Shown piece after piece: positions 1-8,224 of a stretch of 64,000 nt of DNA. The position numbers were made by a program, and so were the translations under genes. Origin of the DNA: Hyphomicrobiales bacterium (GTDB lineage: Bacteria; Pseudomonadota; Alphaproteobacteria; Rhizobiales; Rhizobiaceae). The notes below the pieces were generated by a model that searched no databases, was not told the DNA's origin, and worked only from the letters and a program-made list of their open reading frames with translations. Where the stretch lies: NCBI GenBank assembly GCA_900468065.1, contig UBTA01000060.1:1-64000 (forward strand), written 5' to 3'. Numbering within the stretch: the stretch's first letter is position 1; every line of letters starts with the position of its first letter.

Positions 1-140
1 CTTCATCCTTGAACCCACCGAAATGGCCGCGCTATGAATCGGCAATTGGCTTCATCTGTGCGCCCGAGGCGCCGATACCGTGAAGGCAAATAATGAGGTG
101 GGATGCTTCCATATGCTTCCGATCCAGTGGCTGACAAGAA

Positions 141-172
141 AGGGCGCTCAACCCATTTACGGGGAGCGCCCT
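141..172. terminator. Perfect 9-bp stem-loop, terminator-like
   Basis: AGGGCGCTC at 141-149 pairs perfectly with GAGCGCCCT at 164-172 around a 14-base loop. There is no clear T-run on either side, so intrinsic termination is only likely. It lies between the left edge, where no gene can be supported in positions 1-140, and the 3' end of the leftward DUF2383 gene at 270, which it could terminate. Confidence 0.45.
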
Positions 173-269
173 CGTCGTTCAGTCCAGCAGCGTACGACCT
201 TGATCGCTGCAGTTTGGTGGCTTGTTCGGAAAGTGACCTTAAATGAGGTCCTCGCCGGGATCTTCAAGA

Positions 270-719
270 TCACATTGCCTTGGCCGTCGTCTCCATCCAG
301 GCACGATGCCGAAGCTCATCTTCATGGGCCTTCATGAAGAATGCCTTCGACTGGGGGACGGCATCTTCGTGGCGCGATGCGCGCTCGTAAGCGGTGACGG
401 TATCATCTTCGTTCGTCTTCATGGCCTTGAGAATGGCCGAGTCGCCCATGAGATCTGCCAGTGCAATCTTGCCTGTCGTCAGCATCTGTTTCATATCGCC
501 TTCGGTCGGCGCTTCGATGCCAAGCTCGCGGGCCATGTCGTTGAGCACGACCACATGCTGGAGGTGGTCCTGCTTGAATTCGGCAATTTTCGTGCTGAGG
601 GTCTTATCGTCAAGCCGCTCGATGCAGGAGTCGTAAGCGGCGATTGCATCATGCTCGAGATAGAGCAGATCCTTGACGAGCTTTTCAATATTGCCTTCGT
701 TGCCAACCATAGTGACCAT
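270..719 (-). CDS. Ferritin-like DUF2383 (PA2169 family) four-helix-bundle protein
   Basis: This is a 149-residue soluble, mostly helical protein. The spaced acidic and histidine pattern (LEHDAIAAYD near residue 21, EFKQDHLQHV near 47, AHEDELRHRAWME near the end) fits the ferritin-like DUF2383/PA2169 family. These are short proteins, often stress-induced, whose function is poorly known. Metal binding by the E/H residues is inferred. The ATG at 719 is preceded by GGAG at 8 bases, so it was chosen over the ATG three codons later. A close match to the EcfG general-stress promoter lies about 35 bases upstream, which suggests induction in stationary phase or under stress. The gene stands alone, divergent from the phosphoesterase gene at 844. 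Confidence 0.8.
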   Translation of the reverse strand: MVTMVGNEGNIEKLVKDLLYLEHDAIAAYDSCIERLDDKTLSTKIAEFKQDHLQHVVVLNDMARELGIEAPTEGDMKQMLTTGKIALADLMGDSAILKAMKTNEDDTVTAYERASRHEDAVPQSKAFFMKAHEDELRHRAWMETTAKAM

Positions 720-751
720 TTCAAATACTCCAGTTGTTTCGAGACCTCGAA

Positions 752-776
752 AACGTCAGCTGGCTCATGTTGTTCC
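752..776 (-). promoter_or_regulatory. EcfG-type general stress promoter
   Basis: Read leftward, the sequence is GGAAC (776-772), exactly 16 bases, then CGTT (755-752), with AA directly after the GGAAC. This matches the alphaproteobacterial EcfG/RpoE2 consensus. It points at the DUF2383 gene starting at 719. Confidence 0.7.
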
Positions 777-843
777 CCGAAAGGGTGCAGGATGCCCATT
801 TCTGTCGCCTTGCATCACGACCGGCTGAACCTATTTTAGCCGC

Positions 844-1359
844 ATGATCTTCTTCACGAGCGACACCCATTTCGCCGATCCCAGGGTCCTGAGGATCGAC
901 CGACGTCCGTTCCCTAATATGGCGGAGCACGATGCCGCTCTCATCGGAACCTGGAATGCCGTGGTCGGTGACGACGACGATGTCTGGCACCTCGGCGACT
1001 TCATGTCAGTCAAGGGCGGCGACTGCGACGAGCTTTTGGGCAGGCTCCATGGTCGTAAACATCTGATCGTCGGGAATAACGACCCGGAGACCACGACGTC
1101 AGCCAGCCACTGGACATCGGTTCAGCATTATCGCGAGCTCGAAGTCGACGGCTTGCATCTCATTCTCTGCCATTACGCGTTTCGCACGTGGAATAAGATG
1201 GGTAAGAAATCCATCAATTTGCATGGGCATTCGCACGGCAAGCTCAAGCCGCTTCCACGTCAGTTCGATGTCGGGGTCGATGCGCAGGGGCTAAGGCCCG
1301 TCACGTTGGCGCAAATCATCAGCAAGCAGGGCCGGGCTCAGGAGTCCGTGCCGCTCTAA
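844..1359 (+). CDS. Calcineurin-like metallophosphoesterase
   Basis: A 171-residue protein with all the metal-binding blocks of the calcineurin-like phosphoesterase superfamily: D-x-H at residues 7-9, GD at 51-52, GNND at 77-80, a lone H at 110 and HGHSH at 127-131. The length is that of the compact YfcE-like/MPE single-domain group, which hydrolyses phosphodiesters or phosphomonoesters with two metals. The substrate is not predictable. There is no signal peptide, so it is probably cytosolic. The ATG at 844 follows directly after a stop in the same region and begins the core beta strand (MIFFTSDTHF). No convincing Shine-Dalgarno is visible. Its stress-gene neighbours suggest a stress role, but that is only context. 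Confidence 0.85.
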   Translation: MIFFTSDTHFADPRVLRIDRRPFPNMAEHDAALIGTWNAVVGDDDDVWHLGDFMSVKGGDCDELLGRLHGRKHLIVGNNDPETTTSASHWTSVQHYRELEVDGLHLILCHYAFRTWNKMGKKSINLHGHSHGKLKPLPRQFDVGVDAQGLRPVTLAQIISKQGRAQESVPL

Positions 1360-1504
1360 CCTTGGGACGGCAAGGTGGATTTGTCGTCATTGGACTTAAT
1401 GGATCGATCCTTCTCAAAATTACGAGCATCCAACCACTCCCGCCTCGGTTTATGGCTGACCTCCGGGCGCCGCGAAAGGACCTCGAAAAAAATTCGGCGG
1501 AAAT

Positions 1505-1533
1505 CTTGAAACCGTTTTTCGCCGAAATTAGAT
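1505..1533 (+). promoter_or_regulatory. Candidate promoter for the hsp20 gene
   Basis: CTTGAA at 1505-1510, 17 bases, then TTAGAT at 1528-1533. CTTGAA is the usual -35 core of rhizobial RpoH (heat-shock) promoters, but the -10 does not match CCAT-type boxes and looks more like a housekeeping box. It would give a leader of roughly 85 bases that contains the candidate thermometer. Confidence 0.35.
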
Positions 1534-1569
1534 CATTTTCGTCAGCCGCCGACAGGGGCTGGCAAAACC

Positions 1570-1615
1570 GGAGACCCGAGTTTCCGCGTCTCCATTCCAT
1601 CTCGCTTTACGGAGG
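1570..1615 (+). promoter_or_regulatory. ROSE-like RNA thermometer in the hsp20 leader
   Basis: The leader holds a perfect stem GGAGAC (1570-1575) / GTCTCC (1588-1593). Then comes TCGCT (1602-1606), which fits the U(U/C)GCU signature of ROSE elements, four bases ahead of the Shine-Dalgarno GGAGG (1611-1615). In known ROSE elements of rhizobial small heat-shock genes this signature pairs imperfectly with the ribosome-binding site and melts on heating. The fold was judged by eye only. Confidence 0.5.
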
Positions 1616-1623
1616 ATTTGGTA

Positions 1624-2094
1624 ATGAGAAACGATCTTGATTTTGCACCACTCTATCGCTCCAGCGTCGGCTTCGACCGCGTGTTCAATCTGCTGAACAA
1701 CGCCCAGCGTCTGCAGGCGATCGACACCTGGCCACCCTATGACATCGTCAAGACCAGTGACGACGACTACCGCATCGAAATGGCGGTCGCGGGGTTCGGT
1801 GGTTCCGATCTTGACATCATCCAGGAACGCAACGTCCTGGTTATCAAAGGTCAGAAGGATGAAGCGAAGGACGGCGAATATCTCCATCGCGGTATTGCCG
1901 GGCGGTCCTTTGAGCGCCGCTTCGAGCTGGCCGACCATGTGAAGGTCGAAGATGCCTCTCTGGTCAACGGTCTCCTGCGCATCGCATTGAAGCGCGAAAT
2001 CCCGGAAGCCATGAAGCCGCGCAGGATCGCGATCGGCGCGGGTGGCGAACAGGCTGCACCGCTGCAGATCGAAGCAGAACGTCAGGTCGCGTAA
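1624..2094 (+). CDS. Small heat-shock protein, Hsp20/IbpA family
   Basis: A 156-residue class A rhizobial small heat-shock protein, an ATP-independent chaperone that holds unfolding proteins in large oligomers. The N-terminus (FAPLYRSSVGFDRVFNLL) is the IbpA-type arm. The alpha-crystallin domain runs from about residue 38 (YDIVKTSDDDYRIEMAVAGF) to about 130, and a short tail follows. The ATG at 1624 was chosen because GGAGG lies 8 bases upstream at 1611-1615; an in-frame TTG at 1618 sits too close to it. Control by heat through a ROSE-like leader and perhaps RpoH is suggested by the upstream sequence. A small basic ORF follows 10 bases downstream and may be co-transcribed. Confidence 0.93.
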   Translation: MRNDLDFAPLYRSSVGFDRVFNLLNNAQRLQAIDTWPPYDIVKTSDDDYRIEMAVAGFGGSDLDIIQERNVLVIKGQKDEAKDGEYLHRGIAGRSFERRFELADHVKVEDASLVNGLLRIALKREIPEAMKPRRIAIGAGGEQAAPLQIEAERQVA

Positions 2095-2104
2095 GGCATC
2101 TGCG

Positions 2105-2245
2105 ATGAAAAAGCGTGTAGCGAAAAACTTCGTCGTGGAAATCAGGAAGCGCCGCGGCCGGAAATCAAAGGATGCTGAAGGTCGCCTAATCGCGCGAGCT
2201 TTCGAAAGATTGCATTCACAGCCGGCTCCGGCTGCCAGGTCATGA
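2105..2245 (+). CDS. Small basic protein of unknown function
   Basis: A 46-residue, very basic peptide (KKRVAKNF, RKRRGRKSK) starting 10 bases after the hsp20 stop. Only a weak AAGG lies ahead of the ATG. The hydrophilic, arginine- and lysine-rich composition and the position right before a terminator-like hairpin fit a short second gene of the hsp20 unit. No family was recognised and the reading could be chance. Confidence 0.35.
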   Translation: MKKRVAKNFVVEIRKRRGRKSKDAEGRLIARAFERLHSQPAPAARS

Positions 2246-2250
2246 TCATA

Positions 2251-2279
2251 AGCGGGGAACGTTTCCAGCGCTCCCCGCT
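2251..2279 (+). terminator. GC-rich hairpin after hsp20 unit
   Basis: AGCGGGGA (2251-2258) pairs perfectly with TCCCCGCT (2272-2279) around a 13-base loop. It follows the hsp20 unit directly, as expected for a terminator, although there is no long T-run after it. Confidence 0.5.
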
Positions 2280-2321
2280 TCATCCAAACATACGATCGGG
2301 GGAGACGGAAAGGAGCAGCCC

Positions 2322-2610
2322 ATGAAACCCGATAAAGCCCGTCACGATCCTCTTGGGTCTTGGTATCCCGACCGAGGTGAAATCGGTCATGCAAGCCTAC
2401 CAGATCCTGATGGATTGGCGAAACGCCGCAGATCATTCGCGCGAGTTGGCGATCAAAGCGTGCAGGGCCGCGATAGACGGTGAAATCGAGGCGCAGACGG
2501 CCCGGGCGGTTTTTGTCGCGTTCGCCGAGCGGCACGATCTGCTCGCGCCGGAAATCGGCAGTTTGGTAGCCCGAAGCAGCAAGCGCAATAGCGATCCGTA
2601 TATTCGATGA
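2322..2610 (+). pseudogene. DUF982 protein, apparent +1 frameshift after codon 3
   Basis: AGGAG at 2311-2315 stands 6 bases before the ATG at 2322, yet that frame gives only 53 residues. The next frame reads KPVTILLGLG, then VKSVMQAYQILMDW, A-x-x-C-x-x-A-x-x-G and AR-x-x-F, the pattern of DUF982, a short family abundant in rhizobia. It has no start before a TTG at 2353. Removing one C from the CCC at 2328-2330 would join ATG AAA CCG directly to that frame and give a full-length DUF982 protein of about 95 residues. So the gene is frameshifted by one base, carries a sequencing error, or uses the weak TTG start. The function of DUF982 is unknown. Confidence 0.6.
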
Positions 2611-2651
2611 GCAGTGTAGCTTCATCCGGCAGCTTAGTCTGCCGCCTCGGT

Positions 2652-3149
2652 TCACACCTCTTCAACGCGCTCGAGCTCGAAGAAATAGACGCGGTCGTCG
2701 CCATCGATCACCATAGCTCCCATGACGCGATTATCGTCGACCTTGCGGAAATGATCGACGATAGGCTGCTTGTCGTAGACCATCGCAGCACTTGTCACCC
2801 CCTGGAACGGCACGGCTTTCAATGACGCTACCGGACCTTTGGCTCTCAGACGGCGCAGCAAATAGGAAAACAGATTGCTCGCGGCGCGGGTCCTGCCGAT
2901 CTTGTGGAAACGGAGTGCAAGACGGAGCGGAATCCAGGCAGGATCGATAGCGACGAGGCGTTTCTCCCCTCCGCGGAACAACAGCGCATCGGCACGCATC
3001 TGAGCCGAGAACCGTTTGCCAAACCAGCCGAGGTTTTCGAGCACGCCGTCCAGAGGGTGGCCGGACGGAATACCCCGGCCCGTCCAAAGTCCGATCATCT
3101 CGCGCGGCTCCACAGGTGGAAGCCCCCGAAATCTTTCCATCTTGTTCAT
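2652..3149 (-). CDS. DUF4334 / GXWXG-motif protein
   Basis: A 165-residue protein with the two halves of the DUF4334 family. An N-terminal GXWXG block (GLWTGRGIPSGHPLDGVLE, residues 20-38) precedes a beta-rich C-terminal half (GVTSAAMVYDKQPIVDHFRKVDD, then VMGAMVI and YFFELERV). Family members are lipocalin-like soluble proteins of unknown ligand. It starts 35 bases after the HARP-like gene on the same strand and is probably the last gene of the small protein-ligD-HARP-DUF4334 unit. The ATG at 3149 has a GGGA-type site upstream; an ATG three codons in is also possible. Confidence 0.75.
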   Translation of the reverse strand: MNKMERFRGLPPVEPREMIGLWTGRGIPSGHPLDGVLENLGWFGKRFSAQMRADALLFRGGEKRLVAIDPAWIPLRLALRFHKIGRTRAASNLFSYLLRRLRAKGPVASLKAVPFQGVTSAAMVYDKQPIVDHFRKVDDNRVMGAMVIDGDDRVYFFELERVEEV

Positions 3150-3184
3150 CGTCTATTCCCGCTCAAGAGGGTCTCTATTCGAGC

Positions 3185-4066
3185 CTAATCTTCTTGCTGT
3201 CGCTGCTGGGCACGCCCTTTCGATCTGGCCTTCTGCCGTACAACCCGCAGTTCGTCCAGATCCGGCACCCACCAGCCGCGAGCCACTTCCCGCGCGCCCG
3301 GCGGCGTTCGGGCTGGCCAGGTCGTGACCAGTTCCTCAAGAGAGCCCTGCCGCCAAGCCGCCCAGACGTATTCGCCGTTTGATGGCGGTTGAAAATAGAA
3401 CGCGGTCACAATTTCCGGATCTGCCAGCTCGCCCTGCGTGTCGGTGAAGATAACGACGCCTGCATGCGTACCGATTGCGCGCTCAAATGGGGGCAAGTCA
3501 TCGACCGGTACGGGATACCGTTTTCGGCGCCGCTCACTGGCTCTCGCCTTGGCGGCCTGCTCCTCCTCGGTGCCTTTCAAAGCTTCAAGTAGCGCCTTTC
3601 GCACATCGGGCTCGTTACGCTCGGCGGCCGCTTCGATCGTCGGCCATCGCCGTCGCAAGTCATCCAGTGACCGGTAAGGGACTGTCCATAGGCGACGATC
3701 CGCATCCCAACGCGCAAATGGAATTTCCCGGATTTCGGTGACGACCGTGCGCGAATAGGGCGTCCGGATTTGCAAACCGGATGGCGCAGCTTCGAGATAG
3801 CGGCTTTCGATCGGTTCGAACGCGAAAGCATCCCTGCCCTTTTCGTCGGCAAAGGCATCGGCTTCTGCTTCCATCCGAGCGAGCCAGCGCTCAATGCGCT
3901 TGCCAGCAGTGCGGCCCGGCACAAACCAGGCGTTCAACCTGTCGCTCCATCGGGCACGCGGAAACGTCTCCCGGAACCGTTGCACCGTGATGCGATCATG
4001 AGGCAGGTCCGTCGTCGCGCCGACAGCTGTTTCAGCCTCTACATTGCTGGTCGTTTCTTGTTCCAT
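3185..4066 (-). CDS. HARP-like repeat protein linked to ligD
   Basis: A 293-residue protein. Two stretches, RITVQRFRETFPRARWSDRLNAWFVP (about residues 25-50, shown here only to locate it by its key RW and W positions) and IRTPYSRTVVTEIREIPF then ARWDADRRLWTVP (about 99-128), share a pattern of an aliphatic strand, a helix, an arginine-tryptophan pair and a final W-x-x-P. This resembles the HARP repeat of SMARCAL1-type annealing helicases, which binds forked DNA. The C-terminal third is acidic, tryptophan-rich and unassigned. It starts 27 bases after ligD, which suggests a DNA-end accessory factor. The HARP assignment rests on pattern only. Confidence 0.55.
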   Translation of the reverse strand: MEQETTSNVEAETAVGATTDLPHDRITVQRFRETFPRARWSDRLNAWFVPGRTAGKRIERWLARMEAEADAFADEKGRDAFAFEPIESRYLEAAPSGLQIRTPYSRTVVTEIREIPFARWDADRRLWTVPYRSLDDLRRRWPTIEAAAERNEPDVRKALLEALKGTEEEQAAKARASERRRKRYPVPVDDLPPFERAIGTHAGVVIFTDTQGELADPEIVTAFYFQPPSNGEYVWAAWRQGSLEELVTTWPARTPPGAREVARGWWVPDLDELRVVRQKARSKGRAQQRQQED

Positions 4067-4093
4067 TGCTCAATTGCTTGTGGCCCGCAGGCC

Positions 4094-6757
4094 TCACGCC
4101 GCTACCTTTCGGGATTTTGCCAGCCGCTTGATCGCCTGTTCCAGCGGTCGCTGTCCGTCACAATAGTCCTGCCACGCGGTACTCTTCTTCAACAGGTCGG
4201 GGACCGTGCGAATCGTGAACCGCTTGGGATCGAGATCTGTTTTCACCTGACTCCAGTTGAGCGGCATCGAGACTGTTGCTCCGGGACGTGCGCGCGGCGA
4301 CAATGGCGCAACCGCCGTCGCCATCCGGTCGTTGCGCAAGTAATCGAGGAAAATGCGGCCCTCGCGTTGGTTCTTGGCCATCTTGATCAGGTAGAGCTCC
4401 GGATTGTCGCGCGCCATATCCTGGCAAACGTCATGGGCAAAACCCTTCGCCTCATCCCAACTGAGTTTCTTGCCCTTGGGCACGGCCAGGGGGGTGACGA
4501 CATGCAGGCCCTTGCCGCCGGTCGTCTTGCAGAAGCTGACAAGCCCCAGGTCTTCGAGGCGGTCCCGGATTTCTCGTGCGGCCTCGACGACGGTGGAGAA
4601 TTCAACATCCGGACCAGGATCAAGATCGAAGACCAGTCGCCCAGGGACTTCCGGCTGCCCGGGCTCGCAGTTCCACGGGTGAAGTTCGACGCCGCCGATC
4701 TGAGCAATCGCAGCCAGTCCCTCGACACGATCAATCTGCAGATAGGGTTTCTTGTCGCCGAAGACGGTGACAAGCTCAAGCAGATTGGACGTTCCGGGCA
4801 TGGCATGGCGCTGGAAAAACTGCTCGCCGCCAATTCCATCGGGGGTGCGAATGATCGAGCAAGGTCGCCCCTTGATATGGTCGATCAGCCACGGCCCAAC
4901 CGCTTCGTGATACCGCGCAAGATCGACTTTGGTAACCGGCTCGTTGTCGCCGGCATCCGGCCAAAGTGGTTTGTCCGGACTGGAGATCATCACGCCCATT
5001 ACCTCCGCCTTCGCTCCCTTGCGGAAACGCTTGGGTGGCGACCTGTCAGTTTCCGGATCGGGCACTTCGTTTTCGATCGGGGACGCTGGCGTCTCGGCCT
5101 CCACCTCCTCAGCCGGTTTGTCCTCTCGAAGGCCCTTGAATGCCGCCTGTCGAACCTGGCCATCCCCCGTCCAGCCGGCAAACTCGATCTCGGCGACCAA
5201 TTCGGGTTTGAGCCAGACGATGTCGGAAGATTTCTTCGGCGCACCGATGCCTGTGAACGGTGATTTTGAGGTCTCCATTTCCTTCAGCTTCGGCAAAAGC
5301 GTCGCGACGACTTTTGCGCCATAGCCCGTGCCGACTCGGCCGACATAGACGAAGTGGGTGCCGCGATTGACGCCTACCAGAAGCGACCGAAACTTGCCAT
5401 TGGTCGTGGCATAGGCGCCGATGACCACTTCATGCCCGGCGCGGCATTTCGATTTGGCCCAGGTCTCCGTGCGGCCGGACCGGTAGGGCGCATCAGCCTG
5501 TTTCGAGACGATACCTTCCAGCGAAAGGCGGCAGGCGGATTTCAGCACCGCATCGCCGCCGGTTTCAAAATGCTCAACGAAGCGAAGCCTGGGATCGTCG
5601 CCAGCGTCGGACAAGAACGCAGCGAGCCTGTCCTTTCGCTCGGTTAGCGGCAAGTCGCGCAGATCCTGGTCGCCAACGAACAGGAGATCAAAGGCGAAAA
5701 AGACCAGGTCGTCCGTCTTGCCCTCCGACAGCGAAGCCTGCAAAGCGGCAAAATCGGGAGCGCCGTTTTCATCAAGGGCACAGATCTCACCATCGATGAT
5801 GCAGTCGGGAAGCTTGGACGCCGACGCAGCAATGGCAGACCATTTTGCGGTCCAGTCCAGTCCCTTACGGGTCTTCAGGGTGATCTGACTGTTTTCGACC
5901 CGCATCTGAATGCGATAGCCATCGAACTTGATTTCATGGATCCAGCCATTTGCAGATGGCGGACGCGCCAGGGTCTCGCAAAGCTGCGGCGGGACAAAGT
6001 CCGGCATTGTTGATTTAGCGTGTTTCGTCGCGGTGGGCTTCTTCACCGACCTGGTTGAAGTCTTTGACCCGGCCTTGCGCTCTTCGGCCGCAAGACCGTG
6101 ATTGCTATCCCACACCGCATCCGCTTCGACCGCGCCGCCCTGCAGCATGAACGGTTTTGGCTTCTTGCCTTTGCCGGACGCGATAGCCTCCATCGTCCGG
6201 CCCGACGCCACCGATGTATCGTTCTCCTCAAGCACGGCTGCGCCGTTCTCCTCGACGGAATAGTCGTCATGATGCTTGATCAGCAGCCAATTGGTGCGTT
6301 TGCCGCCATCGCGATCATGCCGCATGCGGACGAGTACGAAACTGCCATGCAGGCGATCACCCTCAAGCGTAAACTTGAAATCGCCCTTGGCGAGCGCCTC
6401 TTCCGGCGTCTTCTTTCCTTCCGGCTCCCAATAGCCCCGATCCCACAGCATAACTGTCCCGCCACCGTACTGACCTTTGGGGATTGTGCCTTCAAAATCT
6501 CCGTAGTCGAGCGGATGATCTTCCACTTCAACCGCGAGGCGCTTGTCGCCGGGATCGAGTGAGGGACCTCTTGTCACCGCCCAGGACTTAAACACTCCGT
6601 CCAGCTCCAGCCGGAGATCGTAGTGCAGTCGCGTCGCGTCATGCTTCTGGATCACGAACCGGCGACGGTTGGACGCACTCACCTTCGCCTCTCCGCTGGG
6701 CTCGGCGGTCTTTTTGAAATCGCGTTTGCCGCGGTAGGTGGAAAGATTGTCGGCCAT
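4094..6757 (-). CDS. ligD: ATP-dependent DNA ligase LigD (phosphoesterase-ligase-polymerase)
   Basis: An 887-residue multifunctional end-joining enzyme with all three domains. The 3'-phosphoesterase is at about 1-190 ([21 protein letters not shown], spelled here by its HDATRLHYD core). The ATP ligase has its nucleotidyl-lysine motif KFDGYR near 277 and EGIVSK downstream. The C-terminal primase-like polymerase is at about 600-880, with FDLDPGPD near 711, whose two aspartates bind metal, and TTGGKGLH downstream. It processes, fills and seals double-strand breaks held by Ku. The domain order (PE-LIG-POL) is the rhizobial/Pseudomonas type. The two ku genes lie divergently about 600 bases away, and a small protein gene lies 55 bases upstream on the same strand. 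Confidence 0.97.
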   Translation of the reverse strand: MADNLSTYRGKRDFKKTAEPSGEAKVSASNRRRFVIQKHDATRLHYDLRLELDGVFKSWAVTRGPSLDPGDKRLAVEVEDHPLDYGDFEGTIPKGQYGGGTVMLWDRGYWEPEGKKTPEEALAKGDFKFTLEGDRLHGSFVLVRMRHDRDGGKRTNWLLIKHHDDYSVEENGAAVLEENDTSVASGRTMEAIASGKGKKPKPFMLQGGAVEADAVWDSNHGLAAEERKAGSKTSTRSVKKPTATKHAKSTMPDFVPPQLCETLARPPSANGWIHEIKFDGYRIQMRVENSQITLKTRKGLDWTAKWSAIAASASKLPDCIIDGEICALDENGAPDFAALQASLSEGKTDDLVFFAFDLLFVGDQDLRDLPLTERKDRLAAFLSDAGDDPRLRFVEHFETGGDAVLKSACRLSLEGIVSKQADAPYRSGRTETWAKSKCRAGHEVVIGAYATTNGKFRSLLVGVNRGTHFVYVGRVGTGYGAKVVATLLPKLKEMETSKSPFTGIGAPKKSSDIVWLKPELVAEIEFAGWTGDGQVRQAAFKGLREDKPAEEVEAETPASPIENEVPDPETDRSPPKRFRKGAKAEVMGVMISSPDKPLWPDAGDNEPVTKVDLARYHEAVGPWLIDHIKGRPCSIIRTPDGIGGEQFFQRHAMPGTSNLLELVTVFGDKKPYLQIDRVEGLAAIAQIGGVELHPWNCEPGQPEVPGRLVFDLDPGPDVEFSTVVEAAREIRDRLEDLGLVSFCKTTGGKGLHVVTPLAVPKGKKLSWDEAKGFAHDVCQDMARDNPELYLIKMAKNQREGRIFLDYLRNDRMATAVAPLSPRARPGATVSMPLNWSQVKTDLDPKRFTIRTVPDLLKKSTAWQDYCDGQRPLEQAIKRLAKSRKVAA

Positions 6758-6812
6758 GGTTTCTATCCTGACGCAAAGGAAGCGGGCCAGCGCTTAGCGG
6801 CCCCGTAAACTG

Positions 6813-7121
6813 CTATTTGCCCGACACGCGGATCGCTCCGGCATCTCCCAAACTTCGTTGGACGGCGGCGACCTGATCGGCGGTGATATCCACAGAGACC
6901 TCGATCTCGCCTTCAAGGGCCCCATCGCCGCGAGCACCGTCTTCGTGCGAGGCATCACCGCCGGACGGTCTGGAGCCGGCGGTATTTTCATTACTCGCGG
7001 ACTGAATGAAAATGTCCGGCCGGGAAATACCGTGTTGCTGAACGAGGTGTTCGACCGCGAGGTCCGCCGCCGCACGTGTTTCGAAGGTTGCTCGTATTGT
7101 CGTGGTGCTGTCGTCTGCCAT
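6813..7121 (-). CDS. Small uncharacterised protein upstream of ligD
   Basis: A 102-residue soluble protein with a beta-alpha-beta start (TTIRATFETRAAADLAVEHL, by its ATFETRAAADLAVEHLV core) and a matching C-terminal half (VSVDITADQVAAVQRSL, then GAIRVSG). An acidic, glycine-rich linker at about residues 45-70 joins them. The two halves look like one ferredoxin-like fold interrupted by an insert. The gene lies 55 bases before ligD and points away from the ku genes, so co-expression with end-joining genes is likely. The family was not identified and the function is unknown. Confidence 0.6.
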   Translation of the reverse strand: MADDSTTTIRATFETRAAADLAVEHLVQQHGISRPDIFIQSASNENTAGSRPSGGDASHEDGARGDGALEGEIEVSVDITADQVAAVQRSLGDAGAIRVSGK

Positions 7122-7280
7122 GTCAACTTGTCCTTTTGCTCTATCAACTCCTCAAACGCTGCTGGCACCCCAGTGGTTTCACGACCATCCTGTTCGGCGA
7201 TACGTATTTCGGACATTGCGTTGAAACTGCCACAATTGGCCCTTCGCCCTCAATGGCACGATCCAGTCCAACGAAAGCGC

Positions 7281-7305
7281 GGAACTAAGTGGGCGGCGTT
7301 TAGTT
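7281..7305 (+). promoter_or_regulatory. Candidate EcfG-type promoter of the ku operon
   Basis: GGAAC at 7281-7285, 16 bases, then AGTT at 7302-7305, about 28 bases before the first ku ATG. The -10 has A in place of the consensus C. The site is also an imperfect palindrome (GGAACTAA ... TTAGTTTCC). General stress control of ku genes is known in Sinorhizobium meliloti, so the match is biologically plausible. Confidence 0.5.
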
Positions 7306-7333
7306 TCCTCCGCAATGGACTCGGAGGACAGAA

Positions 7334-8221
7334 ATGGCAGCACATCGCGCTCAGTGGAAAGGTCACCTGAAGATTGGTGAACTCAGTTGTGCCGTTGGTC
7401 TCTACACGGCCACCTCGACATCCGAGCGGATCAGCTTCCACATGATCAATGAGAAAACCGGAAACCGCCTGAAACGCGAGTTCATCGACAGTGAGACCGA
7501 AGAGGTCGTGGAACGCGACCAACAGGTGAAGGGCTTCGAGACCGGCAACGGCGATTACATCATGATCGACCCTGATGAGGTCGCGGCCGTCGTTCCCGAT
7601 TCCGACAAGATGCTGGAGGCTGAAGCCTTCATCCCGTGTGGGGACATCGATGACGTCTATTTCGATAAGCCCTACTATCTGGTCCCGGTCGACGAAGCCG
7701 ATCAGGTCGCCTTTACCAGCATCCGGGATGCCCTGAGCAAAACCAGTGCCACGGCGATTGCTCGGACTGTGCTCTTTCGCCGAATGCGGACTGTCCTAAT
7801 CCGGGCGCACGGCAAGGGTATCATTGCAACGACGCTCAACTACGACTACGAAGTCCGGTCCTCAGAGGAAGTCTTCAAAGACGTGTCAAAGGTCAAGGTC
7901 GAAGCCGAGATGCTCGATCTGGCCAAGCACATCATCACCACGAAGAAGGGCGAGTTCGACCCGGCGAAATTCGACGATCGCTACGAGGATGCCCTCGCTG
8001 CGCTGGTGAAGGCGAAGGCGGAGGGCAAGACCCTTCCGAAGCCGAAGCCCATCAAGGTTTCCAAGCCGAACGACCTGCTTAAAGCACTGCGTGAGAGTGC
8101 TGGCATGGATAAGCCTTCGGCAAGCAAGCCAAAGGCCGCCAATGCCAACTCGGGCAAGAAGGCCACGGCTTCTAAGTCCACAAAGAGCCGGGCAAAACCG
8201 GCAGCTAAGAAAGCGAGTTGA
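7334..8221 (+). CDS. ku: Ku protein, first of a tandem pair
   Basis: A 295-residue bacterial Ku, the DNA-end-binding ring protein that recruits LigD for non-homologous end joining. The core (about 1-200) has the family blocks W-x-G-x-L at the start, FHMIN near 35, RLKREFIDSETEEVV near 45, YYLVPVDEADQVAF near 114 and a C-terminal helical region ending near 260. The last 40 residues are a lysine, serine and alanine tail like the basic extensions known to help DNA binding. The ATG at 7334 follows CGGAGG at 7 bases. The second ku begins 3 bases after its stop, so the two products are made together and may form a heterodimer. Confidence 0.96.
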   Translation: MAAHRAQWKGHLKIGELSCAVGLYTATSTSERISFHMINEKTGNRLKREFIDSETEEVVERDQQVKGFETGNGDYIMIDPDEVAAVVPDSDKMLEAEAFIPCGDIDDVYFDKPYYLVPVDEADQVAFTSIRDALSKTSATAIARTVLFRRMRTVLIRAHGKGIIATTLNYDYEVRSSEEVFKDVSKVKVEAEMLDLAKHIITTKKGEFDPAKFDDRYEDALAALVKAKAEGKTLPKPKPIKVSKPNDLLKALRESAGMDKPSASKPKAANANSGKKATASKSTKSRAKPAAKKAS

Positions 8222-8224
8222 TCG

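Noticed and set aside
1528-2655. Minus-strand open frame of 375 codons opposite hsp20 and DUF982
   Set aside because: Antisense to a certain Hsp20 gene, with no domain and no start site; a shadow of the real codons.
3770-5263. Long plus-strand open frame of 497 codons opposite ligD and the HARP-like gene
   Set aside because: It has no family features and lies antisense to the well-supported LigD coding frame; it is explained by high GC codon bias.
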